Shown: positions 1 to 13,200 of the stretch, in pieces
How the letters are laid out: the number at the start of each line of letters is the position of its first letter
Position numbering within the stretch: the stretch's first letter is position 1
Origin: Hymenopellis radicata
Taxonomy: Eukaryota > Basidiomycota > Agaricomycetes > Agaricales > Physalacriaceae
Length of the DNA stretch: 64,000 nt
Direction of reading: 5' to 3'
Assembly: GCA_015501595.1 (NCBI GenBank)
Contig: JADNRX010000085.1
Span: 1 to 64,000 of the forward strand
Translations under genes and position numbers: made by a program
The notes under the pieces: generated by a model
The model's input: only the letters and a program-made list of their open reading frames with translations
What the model was told of the DNA's origin: nothing
The model's database searches: none

Positions 1-3000
1 ACAGCACGACATAGGAATGATTGTCGTCGTCTTGGGACTTTCTGCGTTGATTTCTTCGGTAAGTTTCTTTCACTGGCTTCTGTCATTTCGGCGGTGATGA
101 ACCATGTTATCAGCTCGGCGATATTGCTCTGCTCGTCAAGTACTGTCTCTTGTGCCAAACGTGATTTCCGTGTGGATCACGCTCACTCGAACTGGCATCG
201 CCGGGAGTCGAACTTGGGGTCTACTCGAAATGGCATCGTCGGGCGTCTCTGGCGGACTCGTAAGTAAGTGCGGGATCGTCGCGACTTGTGAGTCTTGAAT
301 TGTACCAAGTGCAGCTTACATTTCTAGCCACCTTACACCGAGTCTCACTGCTAGTCAGTGGGACTTGGTATTTTTTTTTCAAATGTACGTGCCGGGTACG
401 GCAGGGGAAACTATTGTCAAACCAACCACTGGTGGTTCCAGGCAGGCGAGAGAGAGTTCCCAGAGCGGGGCGGCTTAGTAAGCTAGCGTAGAAAATGAAT
501 AGAGTCGATTTGCGGGAACTGCCTAATTGAGAGGAAGCGCTACCTGAGTCCACTCCCACGAACCCACCACCCACCGCCATGCCCTCCAGCAACTCGCCAC
601 CCAAGAAGAGGACGCCATCTCCAGCGAAGAGGTGATTACGAAGAGGTCCACAAGACGACGATGGTACACGCACAGGGAGAAGACGCGATGGGATTGCACA
701 TAGAGAGGCAGAGGAACACGCTACCTGAAGACACGCAGACGTCCACCGCACACATCCTTCGCATCCCACCCGCCATGCAGTCCCACCCTCTCCTCCATCT
801 TCCGACAACAGTTTGTTGTAAGTGCCTCTCCACAGCGGAGTCGACTGCGTTTAACTTGACCTTGCAGCTTACATTCCTTCCTTTTAAAAAGTGCACGGGT
901 CAGTCCACCGCAGCTTCGCTCGCAGCATTGGAATTGACGCGACTTAGCATGTCCTGGCTAGCACACGTCGGGAGCACACACCTTACTGCGCCCCTTTGCC
1001 GACGCCAAGTCGCAGCATTTCACTGTTCCACAACCGTATTCAAGTCGAAGCAATGGGTCCCGAAAGGCTCTGTCGGATCGGCAGAACGCATAGAACGCCT
1101 AGGTTCCGTTCAACGCCAAGGTTCCGTTCAATGGAAGGCGCCTGCCAGGCGGTCTACACGAAAGCCTAAAGTGGAGGTGGCGCCTGAATTCGCACGAGAA
1201 GCCCTACCGCATTCCGTGGCTCCTCCAGATGCCGATGCCGACGCTGAGGTGTCGAAGGGCGCACCCACCACCAAAAATCTTCTCCGACCGCCCAAGAGCG
1301 GCAAGAGTCGATGGGTGCACGACCTACGGGCTCCGACAATAGAGTCGCTTCGTGCCGCGGAGACTTTCGAGCCATTCGCACCGCGTCAGACCAACGTTGG
1401 TTATAGTCGTGGGATGCCGCGGAGTAGTGAAGGCACCGAGCCGCGTCGTAGCGGTCGGTCCAATTTCAGGTCGGAGAGGCGTGGCGGCGAGAGCTCAAGA
1501 CTGAGGCAGTCGCAAGACTATGTACGTCGGGATCACAAGTGGTAGATTGTATGGCCTTTCTAATTATATTCGTTGAGAATTCGGATCCGTTCAGCGATGG
1601 AATACCCAATAATATTTCGCACACAGACAACGTACCGTCCGCGGTTCTCCAGAATGTCTCTACCTCCAAAGACATGTCAACTTCAGGCGAGGAAGGTTTT
1701 AGCTCGCCGCCATTAATGCCCGGCCTTCTCTCGTGTCTTAAGGATGTCCTCGGTCCGAACGCTAAACCCACACCTATACAGGCTCTCAGCCTGCAGCATC
1801 TTCTCTCAGACGACGACAAAACATACAAGGAATACTTGCTCGCCTCCGAAACGGGCTCCGGCAAATCCATTGCGTATCTCCTCCCCCTCCTCCAGTCACT
1901 CAAGCAAAGTGAACTCGATGGCTCCGTGAACAGACAGCGCACGCACGCGCTGAACCCCAGAGCGTTGATCCTCGCCCCTACCCACGAGCTTGCCAGACAG
2001 CTTGCGACGTTCGCCAAATCTCTCATCCACGAAATTAAGCTTCGCGTACTGTGCGCCAGCCGCGCTAATACCGGCCACAAGGTAGACACTTTTGGCGGGA
2101 GCGCACGACAAATGAAGGGCAAACTCGAAGCGCTCTTTGGTGGCAAGGAATTCGACGTCCGAGCTGAAGGACGTTATCCTGTAGACGTATTGGTGGGAAC
2201 ACCGATGAAGCTTTTGGAGATGGTCAAAGGACGCGGTTGGGATAGACGGGTGGGCGAAGAGGAGAAACCTGACCCTCCAGTGGAATCTGAAGGCGAAGAG
2301 AAACGCAAGTTTCGAAAAGGACGCGACATCGATTTGCCTACCACTGGGAAAACAGGAACGTCACCTGCCGAGCTTGGGTTGATCAATGTTGACTGGGTCG
2401 TTATTGACGAGGCAGATGTTCTCTTTGGTATGACCAGCATTTCAATGATTCTCTTTTCCTAAACACAGTTTCATAGATCCCGATTTCCAGGAGACGACGC
2501 GCCTTTTGCTGTCGGAAATTGCTGCCGAACGAGGAAGCCCCGTACCCTACTACCCAGACACCTTCAATTACGTTCCGCCCAACACAGAAACCGAGCCCAA
2601 GCCGATATCCTACCCCTTTAATCTAGTCCTTACTAGTGCGACCATTCCCAGCGCGTTGAGCAACTACCTCAACATACATCACCCTTCACATACACGCGTC
2701 GCGTCCCCGAAACTTCATCACTTGCCTCCCTCGCTCCAGACCGAGTACGTGGGCTGGACCGGTGGTAACAAGCTCGCGGATATCGAGAAACGAATCAGAC
2801 GCGTCTGGTCAGAGGACAGCATTACGCGCACGGGCACTCTCTCCAAGGTTTTAGTATTCTGCAACAAGAATACCAAAGTCACGATGCTTGCTGAGCATCT
2901 GAAGGAGAAGGGCATCAACGCCATTGCCATCGACGGATCGCCCGGAAGTCGCGCTAAAGGCTCCAATAGGCATCTCAACGGGTTTTTGAGGAAGCCCCTC

Positions 3001-3359
3001 AATGCGGAAGTGGGTGAAAAGGAGACGGAGGCGGAGGCGGGGAACATTTTGGAAAAGGTTCCGCATGTGCTTATAACGACGTCGCTGCTGTCGCGTGGTA
3101 TTGACTTTTCGCCGCAAATCAAGCACGTCTTTATCGTGGACGAGCCGAGGAATATGATTGATTTCTTGCATCGGGCGGGGAGGTCCGGAAGGGCTGGGCA
3201 GACGGGGAAGGTGGTGGTGTTTGGGAAGTTGGAGGGACGGGGAAGTAGTAGGGCCAAGGAAGTGAGGAAGCGGGTTGGGAGGTTGCGGTAGTAGTCACTA
3301 TCTATCTTATTATCTACTAGTACTAGTCAAGCATGCATTTACCACTCACAGTTACTCGC
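1..3359. repeat. Direct duplication, copy 1 (contains MRH4-like gene)
   Basis: This block matches 10268-13619 almost base for base at an offset of 10267. By eye the differences are one substitution (G2890 versus T13157) and a small indel in the 3' flank near 3320. Identity stops after 3359, where the two flanks become unrelated. The left boundary lies outside the window. The block holds a complete helicase gene plus about 950 bases of upstream DNA, so both copies should carry the same promoter. Confidence 0.95.
949..3291 (+). CDS. MRH4: Mitochondrial DEAD-box RNA helicase, MRH4-like (copy 1)
   Basis: Exons 949-1521, 1578-2427 and 2477-3291 give 745 residues; introns are 56 and 49 nt with good GT/AG ends. 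The ATG at 949 is chosen because the protein then starts with an Arg-, Ser- and Thr-rich, acid-free leader typical of mitochondrial import. Visible motifs: Q-motif region PTPIQ (~255), Walker A SETGSGKS (~281), APTHELAR, GTPMKLLE, DEAD (~468), SAT (~528), SRGID and HRAGRSGR (~706). MRH4 proteins act in mitochondrial large-ribosome assembly. That family assignment rests on the leader and on the helicase core with a long insert before DEAD; another mitochondrial DEAD-box protein is possible. The frame is intact, so this copy looks functional. It differs from copy 2 by Ala versus Ser at codon 2890-2892. Confidence 0.85.
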
Positions 3360-6300
3360 ATGCTGCTGCTCGTGACGAGCGTTAACGTTCAGCGCCAGTC
3401 TTTAAGCTGACGTGCAAGACTCTGAAGGGTGTTGGAGCTGTGTACGAAATGTAATAGCTAATGCAATAGGATCGTTACACTAGACATTTTCCTGTCGTAT
3501 TACTATGTCGTCAATATTACTACTACCGTGGCTGAAGGAGACGTTTCGAAGGCAGCCTTGCAAGCAGCCGCACATGCCTACACACTTCGAGCAGTGGCTT
3601 AAGCACTGCCACATGCGTCGCATCCTCAACTGTCTCTCCCGCGCGCACACCTTCCCTACAGGAAATCCTCCAACCATCTTCCCACCCACTCTCCCTCGAA
3701 CACACCTTCCTCCACTGTCTCTCCACGCGGGAGCATCCTCACACCATCTCCCAAAGACCGTCTCCCCGGGAGCACGTCCTCGACCATCTCCCTGTGCACA
3801 GACGTCTTCGGGCGCAAGCACACCTCTTCAACCGTCTTCCCCCCAAGGTCCGGGTCTTCGACCATCGCCCTCCTCAACCATCTCCCCTCGGGGGCGCGCA
3901 TCTTACAACTCATCTGCACAGGGGCGGTGCTGTATCTTCTTCGCATGGTTGGGGGGTGTTCTTGTCTTGTCTTGAGGGTGGGGATCTCACAGTCTTGAGG
4001 TCACGCTTAGTTCTATGATAACATTCCTGTAAACAACTCGATTGTTAGTAGCGTTTAGCGGGGAACAGAAGGCGACGACATACCCATTGATCTGGTAGCA
4101 AACTGCACGAGTATCTAAGTCAGTGGCTAATTGAAAGCATCTAGGTTACTACATTATTACTCAGTGTAGACGGCGCGTATCGACGAGTCCGTTGGGCGAG
4201 GTCCTAGTGACCTAGGTCAGTCAGTCAATCAAGTCACTTAACAGAGGGAAGACGTACCTCAACGTGAGGATGACATGGTGTCATCTTTAGACGTCCAAAA
4301 ACGTCTGTGTTCGCTTAACCCAAAGACATGTCTGCGAAGCAGTTATATCAACATCGGGATAACATTGGAAACATCAAGAGACTTACAAACATAACATATT
4401 CCAGTTTGCCAGGCTCTAATGCACCTGTTAAGGTGGCAGATATTCGTCTAAAAGATGAAATCAGTTTCACAAGAAATATGGAAAATTTCAAACTCACCAG
4501 ACGACGACGACAACGTACTCCAGAGGCTTCACAGATTGTAAAAAGCCTGTCTGTAGCCCTCGAGTTAAAGTCGGACCAAGATCCCGACGTCGCGATACCT
4601 ATCGCAACCAATGGTTGTCACGCAATAGGCGGGCGAGATAATGGTCAACTTGACTCCACGGACAAACGGTTCTACGTCCTGGAGAGATCCCTTGAAGCCT
4701 TGAGCGCGTATCCACAAAGTCGCGCAGGCACGGTCCAGCCATGCGTCGCGAGGCCAAACTCGGGTTCACCGGCACGTAGCCAAATGATACCTTCGAGTTG
4801 AAGACGCCCTTGCTGATGCGAACAGGGCAAATGGTGGTCGCGGCGTAGAACGACCCTGTACAAACGGGACCAAGACAGTGCGATTATTTGAGGGAGTCGA
4901 GTCAGTCTACGGCAACGAAATGAGTAAGGTCGGAATGCAAAAAAAGTAAATGGCTGCATACCTTGGAGCAATAGTCGGCGTCGCGGGCGTTCCAAGCAAC
5001 TAGTAGTCGAGGTCAAGACTCGCGATGACCAAGGTAGGGCCGTGGACATTGTCAGACACGGCGCCTGCGTGAATGTTGAGTACAATCCCGATAGAATACG
5101 AGCAGGCCGACGTACCGTAGGAGAACCAGGTCGACTAAAATATCAAGAGGTAAGTCGAGGGTTCACGAAAAGGCTACGGACAACGCACCAAGGTAATCCA
5201 TGTCGATAGCGGAAAGAGTCTCGACGAGACCAGTGACAGCGACAGAGAGCCCGTCAAACGTTGAAGTCGGCCGGCACTCCTGCAAAGAGTGTTAGAAAAC
5301 TCGTCGCCGACAAGGACAAACAACTAACCAGAGCATCAACAGGTGGGTAAGAAACGACGCCGAGGGCGGGAACCTAAGAGGAGGATCGAGTCAGCGAGGT
5401 GAGATGATGGTGGGAGGAAGGACCGACCTGTGACAAAGTGGTCACGCTTTGGGCGCGTTCGTAAGGCGATGGCGAAAACGTCGGCGACGATGACGGGAGA
5501 ATCGTCGCAGCGAGTGAGAAGGAGAGAAGTAAAGGAGATAGAGGCAGAGACAGTAAGAGAAAGAGAAAGGGAGAGAAGAGGAGGGAATGAGAGTGGGTGA
5601 TGATGGTTTGGAGGATTCCTCGCCGCCTTTTATTGCTGTTCCAAGGAATCCAGGCTCCAAATAAAACGTAATAAAGTTCGGATATACGGGAGCCGTGATG
5701 TGCAGATGACCGTTTGGCGCGAGAACTTTCGGAAGTTGTAAAGGAATATTGTGCCGCCACGCGCGGCCGTTTCCAACGTCCTACGCGAATTCGCCTCCCT
5801 GAGCGCTTAGCGGCGATGTAGATAGATGTTCAGTAGACTGAGAAATTGAACTACAAGAGTTGTCAAGGCCCATTGAAACTGGTTATACTAAAATGAAAGG
5901 AACTTACCTCCTGCTGCCAAATGCATTCTGTGTGGTTTCCCGTCGTATGTGAGCCAAGAGTCCAGCGGTCAAACGTCTGCGATCTTTTCAGGGTAGAACC
6001 CTGACCACCTGATGTGAGTCAGATGGAGCTATTTGAAAACGGGGAACTAAAAAAACGTACAGATCTCATTTCTGGCCCAACCTTCGCAATGCGAAATGAG
6101 CGGTTCTGAAGGCGGATAAAGGTCGCCGCTTACGTTCTGATCTAATATCACATGGTAAGGATGAAACTGAAGAGATTGAGCGATGGAAAAGGTACAAACC
6201 TTACTTGTGCAATATTGAATTCGAGTTGATTGTCGATTTCAGTGCCTTTTCGGGCGAGCCGGCAGAGGAATATAAGGTAAAAACAGTCTACAGAAGTGGC

Positions 6301-7010
6301 ACAGCAATCAAATTGACGGAGTTCGGCTGGGAAGTGCGTTTGCACCGAACGTGTCGGAGGGATGGAGGAGGACGACGACGTCGCACGTCATTTCCCCGCA
6401 CCCGCGGTCGTCGAGATAAGATTGTGAGCGCTCTAGACACGTCACAGGGTCCCGGAAATCCTCATGCCATCGATAGTCAGGGTCCAGTACTCCTCGCTGA
6501 GGCGTTGGCGCGAAAAGTCGGGGTAAAAGCGCGTCCAGTCCTTCTAGCACCGTCGGAATTCGAATTAATTATGCCATTAAGCAAAGTCCATGTAATTTCA
6601 GGTCTCAGAGAGCTGCAAGAGAGGCGGAGGGCACGTAGACGAATCAGTGTAACCACGCCCAAGATCGGAATGGTCGTGGTTCGTGGTCAAGTTCTACCGA
6701 TCACTTGGCGCGACCTGATCCTGATCTTACACTTGAATGACAATATTTCCCCGTCAATTCCGAGAGCATGGGAACTCTGGGACGTTGTCCCAGTTCGGTA
6801 TACCCGCTGGACGTGCGGAAGAAATATCCCGTGGACTACACGCAATATCCTCCTGGCGACACCACGCACATCATCTCCAGGGTTCATATCATCGATCCTG
6901 GTGGCTTCTGGGCTCCTCCTGAAGAACGTTCTTGCGAAGTTGACAATCGACGTTTCGGCACTACTCAGTTCGTCGTTAATGTCAACATGTAGTCTACCGG
7001 TTAGTTGGTG
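3360..7010. other. Gene-poor spacer with degenerate repeats and unplaced ORFs
   Basis: No recognisable gene. 3600-3900 is a run of degenerate C-rich repeats built on an ACCATCTCCC/GGGAGCA theme. On the minus strand near 5630 there is a CAATAAAAGGCGG box followed by CT-rich DNA, which looks like a promoter, but no long intact frame follows it. The plus-strand frame 6205-7011 is open for 268 codons. Another frame (6768-6992) reads more like protein (KKYPVDYTQYPPGD, IIDPGGFW). I recognise neither. This may be an eroded multi-exon gene or mobile-element remnant. Confidence 0.4.
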
Positions 7011-7616
7011 ATTTTATCCGACTTTGGGTGAATACCATATTTTAGTAGGATATTGTACCATGACTTGCACTCCATTTTAGACATTCCTAGCTTCTCCAAC
7101 GAGTCAATATTTTGAGATATATATTTTGACCCAAAGGTCAAGTCACAGTTTGGACGGTACACTTCAGGATTGGCTTAACTTTGCTTAATATTCAGACAGT
7201 TAAAGGTGGGGAAATTCATCTATTTTGTGGTGTAATTTACAACAGTCGTATGAAATGGTGCGAATTCTACGGTAGCCTACGGCTCTACGCATCAAATCAT
7301 CCTCAACTCCGCCCTAATAACATACCCGCATCTGGCACACCATATCAATCCCCGAATAGACGACACGAAACGGCGGCGCAGTCGCCGTACGTACGAGCTA
7401 TCCAGCAATTAGAAAGGAAGCTGATGGAATGTATCTGGAGACACGTACCGTGTTGAACATTTTATCCTGAGCTCCCGGACGCGAATGAGGAGATAAATAG
7501 CATCCAGAGTGCCAGTACTCAGCGCCAGTATCGCACGGGTCCGCGTGTCCACGAAGTGCGGTCGCATTGAAGTCGAAATCAAGCGTGGCGCATTATCCAT
7601 TGACGTCGTTGTCCAA

Positions 7617-7675
7617 GCAGCAGTGAGAAGCCCGCAACGCGGGCGCAGCGGCGAATAGCCGCTGCTCACTGCTGC
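7617..7675. repeat. Perfect three-way-junction palindrome
   Basis: An outer 10-bp stem (7617-7626 with 7666-7675) encloses two perfect hairpins: 7630-7644 (6-bp stem, 3-base loop) and 7645-7665 (8-bp stem, 5-base loop). Only three bases of the enclosed stretch are unpaired outside the loops. The T shape resembles terminal hairpins of some rolling-hairpin replicons, but nothing nearby encodes a replication protein. Function unknown. Confidence 0.7.
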
Positions 7676-10267
7676 CGTTATGTTGAGCCTGAGACGAGCC
7701 GTTAGCCAATGAATTTACGCAGACCAAGGCACATACCCAAAAACAAGTTCGCCGTTGATTCGCCAAATACGGAATTACCGCCGAACGAGACGAGATCCAG
7801 ATCGCCATCAAAAGCGGCGTGAATTATCCGATTGGTGGAATTCGGGGAGTGTCTAGATTCGATATTTGGAGTCAAGCGCACGGCAATTCTAGAGGCCGCG
7901 AAGCAACTGACCTAGTCCCCGAAGCGCTGTCCGATCTCTAGCGAATCCAATTAGAGATATGTCCTAGTGATAAGATGATTGGGGGTTGAATCCTGTTGAA
8001 ATCTCATGAGAAATGCTCTCGAAAAATGAGCGGCTTGTTCTCACCTTTTCCCCAGGAAAAAAGCCCGGCCGGCGAGGCCACGTCACGCTGGACAGGGTGA
8101 TTAATTCGAGTCCATAATACAGAAGGCTTGAAAGGGGCGGTTCGCAAGTGTGGCGGGGCCTTGGGAGGCGGCTTCGCCGCCTCCTCGTTTTCCGAATCAT
8201 GAAACACGACCGCGAGGCAATATCCGAGTCCCTGGGAGTAGTCGAGACCCCAATCGAGTTGAATCTGAAAAACTTGAGTAGAAGTAAACATGGAAAACAC
8301 GCGACCTCACTTTGTGAATGAATCCAGAAGCCTGCCCGCCATGTCGTGGGGTTCTGAAGCGTGTTACCGGAGTAAAAAGTCGATTTTGTCGTCCCTCGAA
8401 GGCGCCGACGCGTCGAAAGTCATACTACAAGCTGGAGGTCATCGTGGTTCAAGTCCAAGGTTGAACTTCCACATTGGGCTGAGGCGTGATCGACGTCGTC
8501 CTCAACCTGCAACCACGACGTCAATTCTAACCTCGAGCTCTCTGCGCCTCCGCGTCTGTCGAACTACGAATGGCCAATGTCGTGGGCTTCTTGAACGCGA
8601 AATCTGCCGAGGAACTTACCCCTGGACACTGAAGACGCCTTTTTTTCAGCTTCTCGTCAACGGAATGGACTGCGACGCACCATGTACTCGTTCTGGACCT
8701 CTAAAACTCTTCAATCTTGAATCTCTACCTCTCTGAACTCTCCTCCTTTCCTGCCGCGGTTCTCGACGACCTGAAGAACGATAATATCCTGAGTTCGCCA
8801 TGAACCGTGAAGGAGAGCTTACCGTTCTGGTTCGTGTTTTCTGTGTGACTTTACGAATCCGGAATGGCGCTGAATAGGCGGCGGTGAAGGTGGGTAAGAG
8901 AGAGGCGGAGGAATGTGACAGGGATTCTGCAGGCCGTGTTCTCGGCTAAGGTAGGTAAGAATATTTTTCCACTTTTCGATCACTTACGCGTTTCCAAGCC
9001 CCGTTTCTCGGATTCCGTGACCGTACTTTCGGGAGGCTTGTGTACTACTGCAATACAGTTTCTTTTATGTGGCCGAGCCTGTGGTTGAAGTTTTGAGCCG
9101 AAATACTCTTCTAGACTGCGATTCTCTGTCTCGCGACTGTCGAAAGACTCAGTTTGCCCAGAATCGGCGAGATACGTGATGTGGCGCCGCATCACCCCTG
9201 CCAGCTTCGAAATATTACGCGCCATCTTCGCCGTCTGTATTCTGGGACCAGTACAACGATGTATATATGTATTGAACGCTGGCAAACCGCTCTATCGAAC
9301 TGTATACTCAAAATTCAGAGAACTGAAGGAAACTGTATTCACCGCTAGGAGAATTACCGTCAAATTTGAGCTTCTAATTAACATGGAGCCCGATCAACAA
9401 ACGGAGGAAAATTAGCCGACGCGGTATATAACCTGTCCTCCTTCGTTCTTGTTTCCTCCTTCTTCCCACCATGTCGTCTTGCTGCCGGTACTCCTCAGTG
9501 TCGTTCTCTGCCCTCATCTCGACTCACTCCCGCCCTCAGCCTGGAGCACTCGTAGACTGTTATCCGGTATTGTTGTGCACCGTCACGGTACGTCTTGTTC
9601 CTCGTAACGTGTCGCGCCTAATCCTCACCTCCAAGTCATTTGGCCTCTACAGCGCCGGCGAGCTTGTTTCCGACGTCGTCTTGCCTCTCGTCTGTGCGCT
9701 CTCAAAGCGGATTGGGATGTGTTGGTCAGTTACTGATTCCAACTTTCCTTCTAAGTCTCATTTTCTTGTAGGATGTCTTCAAGCCCGGTCGGCGAGGCCG
9801 TCCTCAAGGTGATTTCGCCGGTGAGTTCTTTCAAGTTCTTATCAACTTTGAACGTGGTTTTAACCCACTTTTCCAGCTCATGTTCGTGGTATCGAAGCCT
9901 GGGCCGACGAGGCCACATCTCGCCGCCGCCAGATGTCTTTCGTAGACTCAATTTGTCGGTGTCCGAGTCGCTTTCAGAACGTGAGGGAGTTCTGACCGGT
10001 ATGGCTTGGTATGTCGCCTCACTTTTCTAATGTTGAGTCCAGATCTGACCAGTATCCAGGATGTCTCTCTTCACGGTCGAGAAGTTGTTGATCTTCACTC
10101 TGCGTCTCTTCCTTGATTCCATGTCCTGAAGCCGAATTTCCTAGATCCAGATGCCTGGCCGGCGAGGCCACTCTGGTGCTTTCATCATGCCGCGTCTGTT
10201 CAGGATTGAAAGTGTGTTGATAAATCCTCTCAAGGATCCGCCAACGATGACTTGCAACGAAAGTCTC
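7676..10267. other. Unrecognised spacer with a four-times repeated GC-rich motif
   Basis: A motif of the form GCCYGG(S)CGRCGAGGCC occurs at 8063, 9783, 9897 and 10153 and nowhere else that I noticed. A promoter-like TATATAA at 9424-9432, CT-rich DNA and a CCACC-ATG at 9471 suggest a gene start, and several GT..AG pairs lie downstream. I could not assemble a convincing long protein, and no family is recognisable. It may be a decayed element or a broken gene. Confidence 0.35.
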
Positions 10268-13200
10268 ACAGCACGACATAGGAATGATTGTCGTCGTCTT
10301 GGGACTTTCTGCGTTGATTTCTTCGGTAAGTTTCTTTCACTGGCTTCTGTCATTTCGGCGGTGATGAACCATGTTATCAGCTCGGCGATATTGCTCTGCT
10401 CGTCAAGTACTGTCTCTTGTGCCAAACGTGATTTCCGTGTGGATCACGCTCACTCGAACTGGCATCGCCGGGAGTCGAACTTGGGGTCTACTCGAAATGG
10501 CATCGTCGGGCGTCTCTGGCGGACTCGTAAGTAAGTGCGGGATCGTCGCGACTTGTGAGTCTTGAATTGTACCAAGTGCAGCTTACATTTCTAGCCACCT
10601 TACACCGAGTCTCACTGCTAGTCAGTGGGACTTGGTATTTTTTTTTCAAATGTACGTGCCGGGTACGGCAGGGGAAACTATTGTCAAACCAACCACTGGT
10701 GGTTCCAGGCAGGCGAGAGAGAGTTCCCAGAGCGGGGCGGCTTAGTAAGCTAGCGTAGAAAATGAATAGAGTCGATTTGCGGGAACTGCCTAATTGAGAG
10801 GAAGCGCTACCTGAGTCCACTCCCACGAACCCACCACCCACCGCCATGCCCTCCAGCAACTCGCCACCCAAGAAGAGGACGCCATCTCCAGCGAAGAGGT
10901 GATTACGAAGAGGTCCACAAGACGACGATGGTACACGCACAGGGAGAAGACGCGATGGGATTGCACATAGAGAGGCAGAGGAACACGCTACCTGAAGACA
11001 CGCAGACGTCCACCGCACACATCCTTCGCATCCCACCCGCCATGCAGTCCCACCCTCTCCTCCATCTTCCGACAACAGTTTGTTGTAAGTGCCTCTCCAC
11101 AGCGGAGTCGACTGCGTTTAACTTGACCTTGCAGCTTACATTCCTTCCTTTTAAAAAGTGCACGGGTCAGTCCACCGCAGCTTCGCTCGCAGCATTGGAA
11201 TTGACGCGACTTAGCATGTCCTGGCTAGCACACGTCGGGAGCACACACCTTACTGCGCCCCTTTGCCGACGCCAAGTCGCAGCATTTCACTGTTCCACAA
11301 CCGTATTCAAGTCGAAGCAATGGGTCCCGAAAGGCTCTGTCGGATCGGCAGAACGCATAGAACGCCTAGGTTCCGTTCAACGCCAAGGTTCCGTTCAATG
11401 GAAGGCGCCTGCCAGGCGGTCTACACGAAAGCCTAAAGTGGAGGTGGCGCCTGAATTCGCACGAGAAGCCCTACCGCATTCCGTGGCTCCTCCAGATGCC
11501 GATGCCGACGCTGAGGTGTCGAAGGGCGCACCCACCACCAAAAATCTTCTCCGACCGCCCAAGAGCGGCAAGAGTCGATGGGTGCACGACCTACGGGCTC
11601 CGACAATAGAGTCGCTTCGTGCCGCGGAGACTTTCGAGCCATTCGCACCGCGTCAGACCAACGTTGGTTATAGTCGTGGGATGCCGCGGAGTAGTGAAGG
11701 CACCGAGCCGCGTCGTAGCGGTCGGTCCAATTTCAGGTCGGAGAGGCGTGGCGGCGAGAGCTCAAGACTGAGGCAGTCGCAAGACTATGTACGTCGGGAT
11801 CACAAGTGGTAGATTGTATGGCCTTTCTAATTATATTCGTTGAGAATTCGGATCCGTTCAGCGATGGAATACCCAATAATATTTCGCACACAGACAACGT
11901 ACCGTCCGCGGTTCTCCAGAATGTCTCTACCTCCAAAGACATGTCAACTTCAGGCGAGGAAGGTTTTAGCTCGCCGCCATTAATGCCCGGCCTTCTCTCG
12001 TGTCTTAAGGATGTCCTCGGTCCGAACGCTAAACCCACACCTATACAGGCTCTCAGCCTGCAGCATCTTCTCTCAGACGACGACAAAACATACAAGGAAT
12101 ACTTGCTCGCCTCCGAAACGGGCTCCGGCAAATCCATTGCGTATCTCCTCCCCCTCCTCCAGTCACTCAAGCAAAGTGAACTCGATGGCTCCGTGAACAG
12201 ACAGCGCACGCACGCGCTGAACCCCAGAGCGTTGATCCTCGCCCCTACCCACGAGCTTGCCAGACAGCTTGCGACGTTCGCCAAATCTCTCATCCACGAA
12301 ATTAAGCTTCGCGTACTGTGCGCCAGCCGCGCTAATACCGGCCACAAGGTAGACACTTTTGGCGGGAGCGCACGACAAATGAAGGGCAAACTCGAAGCGC
12401 TCTTTGGTGGCAAGGAATTCGACGTCCGAGCTGAAGGACGTTATCCTGTAGACGTATTGGTGGGAACACCGATGAAGCTTTTGGAGATGGTCAAAGGACG
12501 CGGTTGGGATAGACGGGTGGGCGAAGAGGAGAAACCTGACCCTCCAGTGGAATCTGAAGGCGAAGAGAAACGCAAGTTTCGAAAAGGACGCGACATCGAT
12601 TTGCCTACCACTGGGAAAACAGGAACGTCACCTGCCGAGCTTGGGTTGATCAATGTTGACTGGGTCGTTATTGACGAGGCAGATGTTCTCTTTGGTATGA
12701 CCAGCATTTCAATGATTCTCTTTTCCTAAACACAGTTTCATAGATCCCGATTTCCAGGAGACGACGCGCCTTTTGCTGTCGGAAATTGCTGCCGAACGAG
12801 GAAGCCCCGTACCCTACTACCCAGACACCTTCAATTACGTTCCGCCCAACACAGAAACCGAGCCCAAGCCGATATCCTACCCCTTTAATCTAGTCCTTAC
12901 TAGTGCGACCATTCCCAGCGCGTTGAGCAACTACCTCAACATACATCACCCTTCACATACACGCGTCGCGTCCCCGAAACTTCATCACTTGCCTCCCTCG
13001 CTCCAGACCGAGTACGTGGGCTGGACCGGTGGTAACAAGCTCGCGGATATCGAGAAACGAATCAGACGCGTCTGGTCAGAGGACAGCATTACGCGCACGG
13101 GCACTCTCTCCAAGGTTTTAGTATTCTGCAACAAGAATACCAAAGTCACGATGCTTTCTGAGCATCTGAAGGAGAAGGGCATCAACGCCATTGCCATCGA

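Noticed and set aside
190..260. tRNA-like minus-strand sequence (GTTCGACTCCCGGCGATGCCA)
   Set aside because: The T-arm-like string lacks a pairing acceptor stem, D-arm and anticodon arm in the neighbouring bases, and the T-stem itself does not pair fully.
661..948. Upstream extension of the helicase frame (96 codons before ATG 949)
   Set aside because: Open but of unlike composition, and it would bury the mitochondrial leader that starts at 949.
6205..7011. 268-codon plus-strand ORF
   Set aside because: Arg-rich and unmatched to any family; other frames in the same stretch look equally protein-like, so I do not call a gene.
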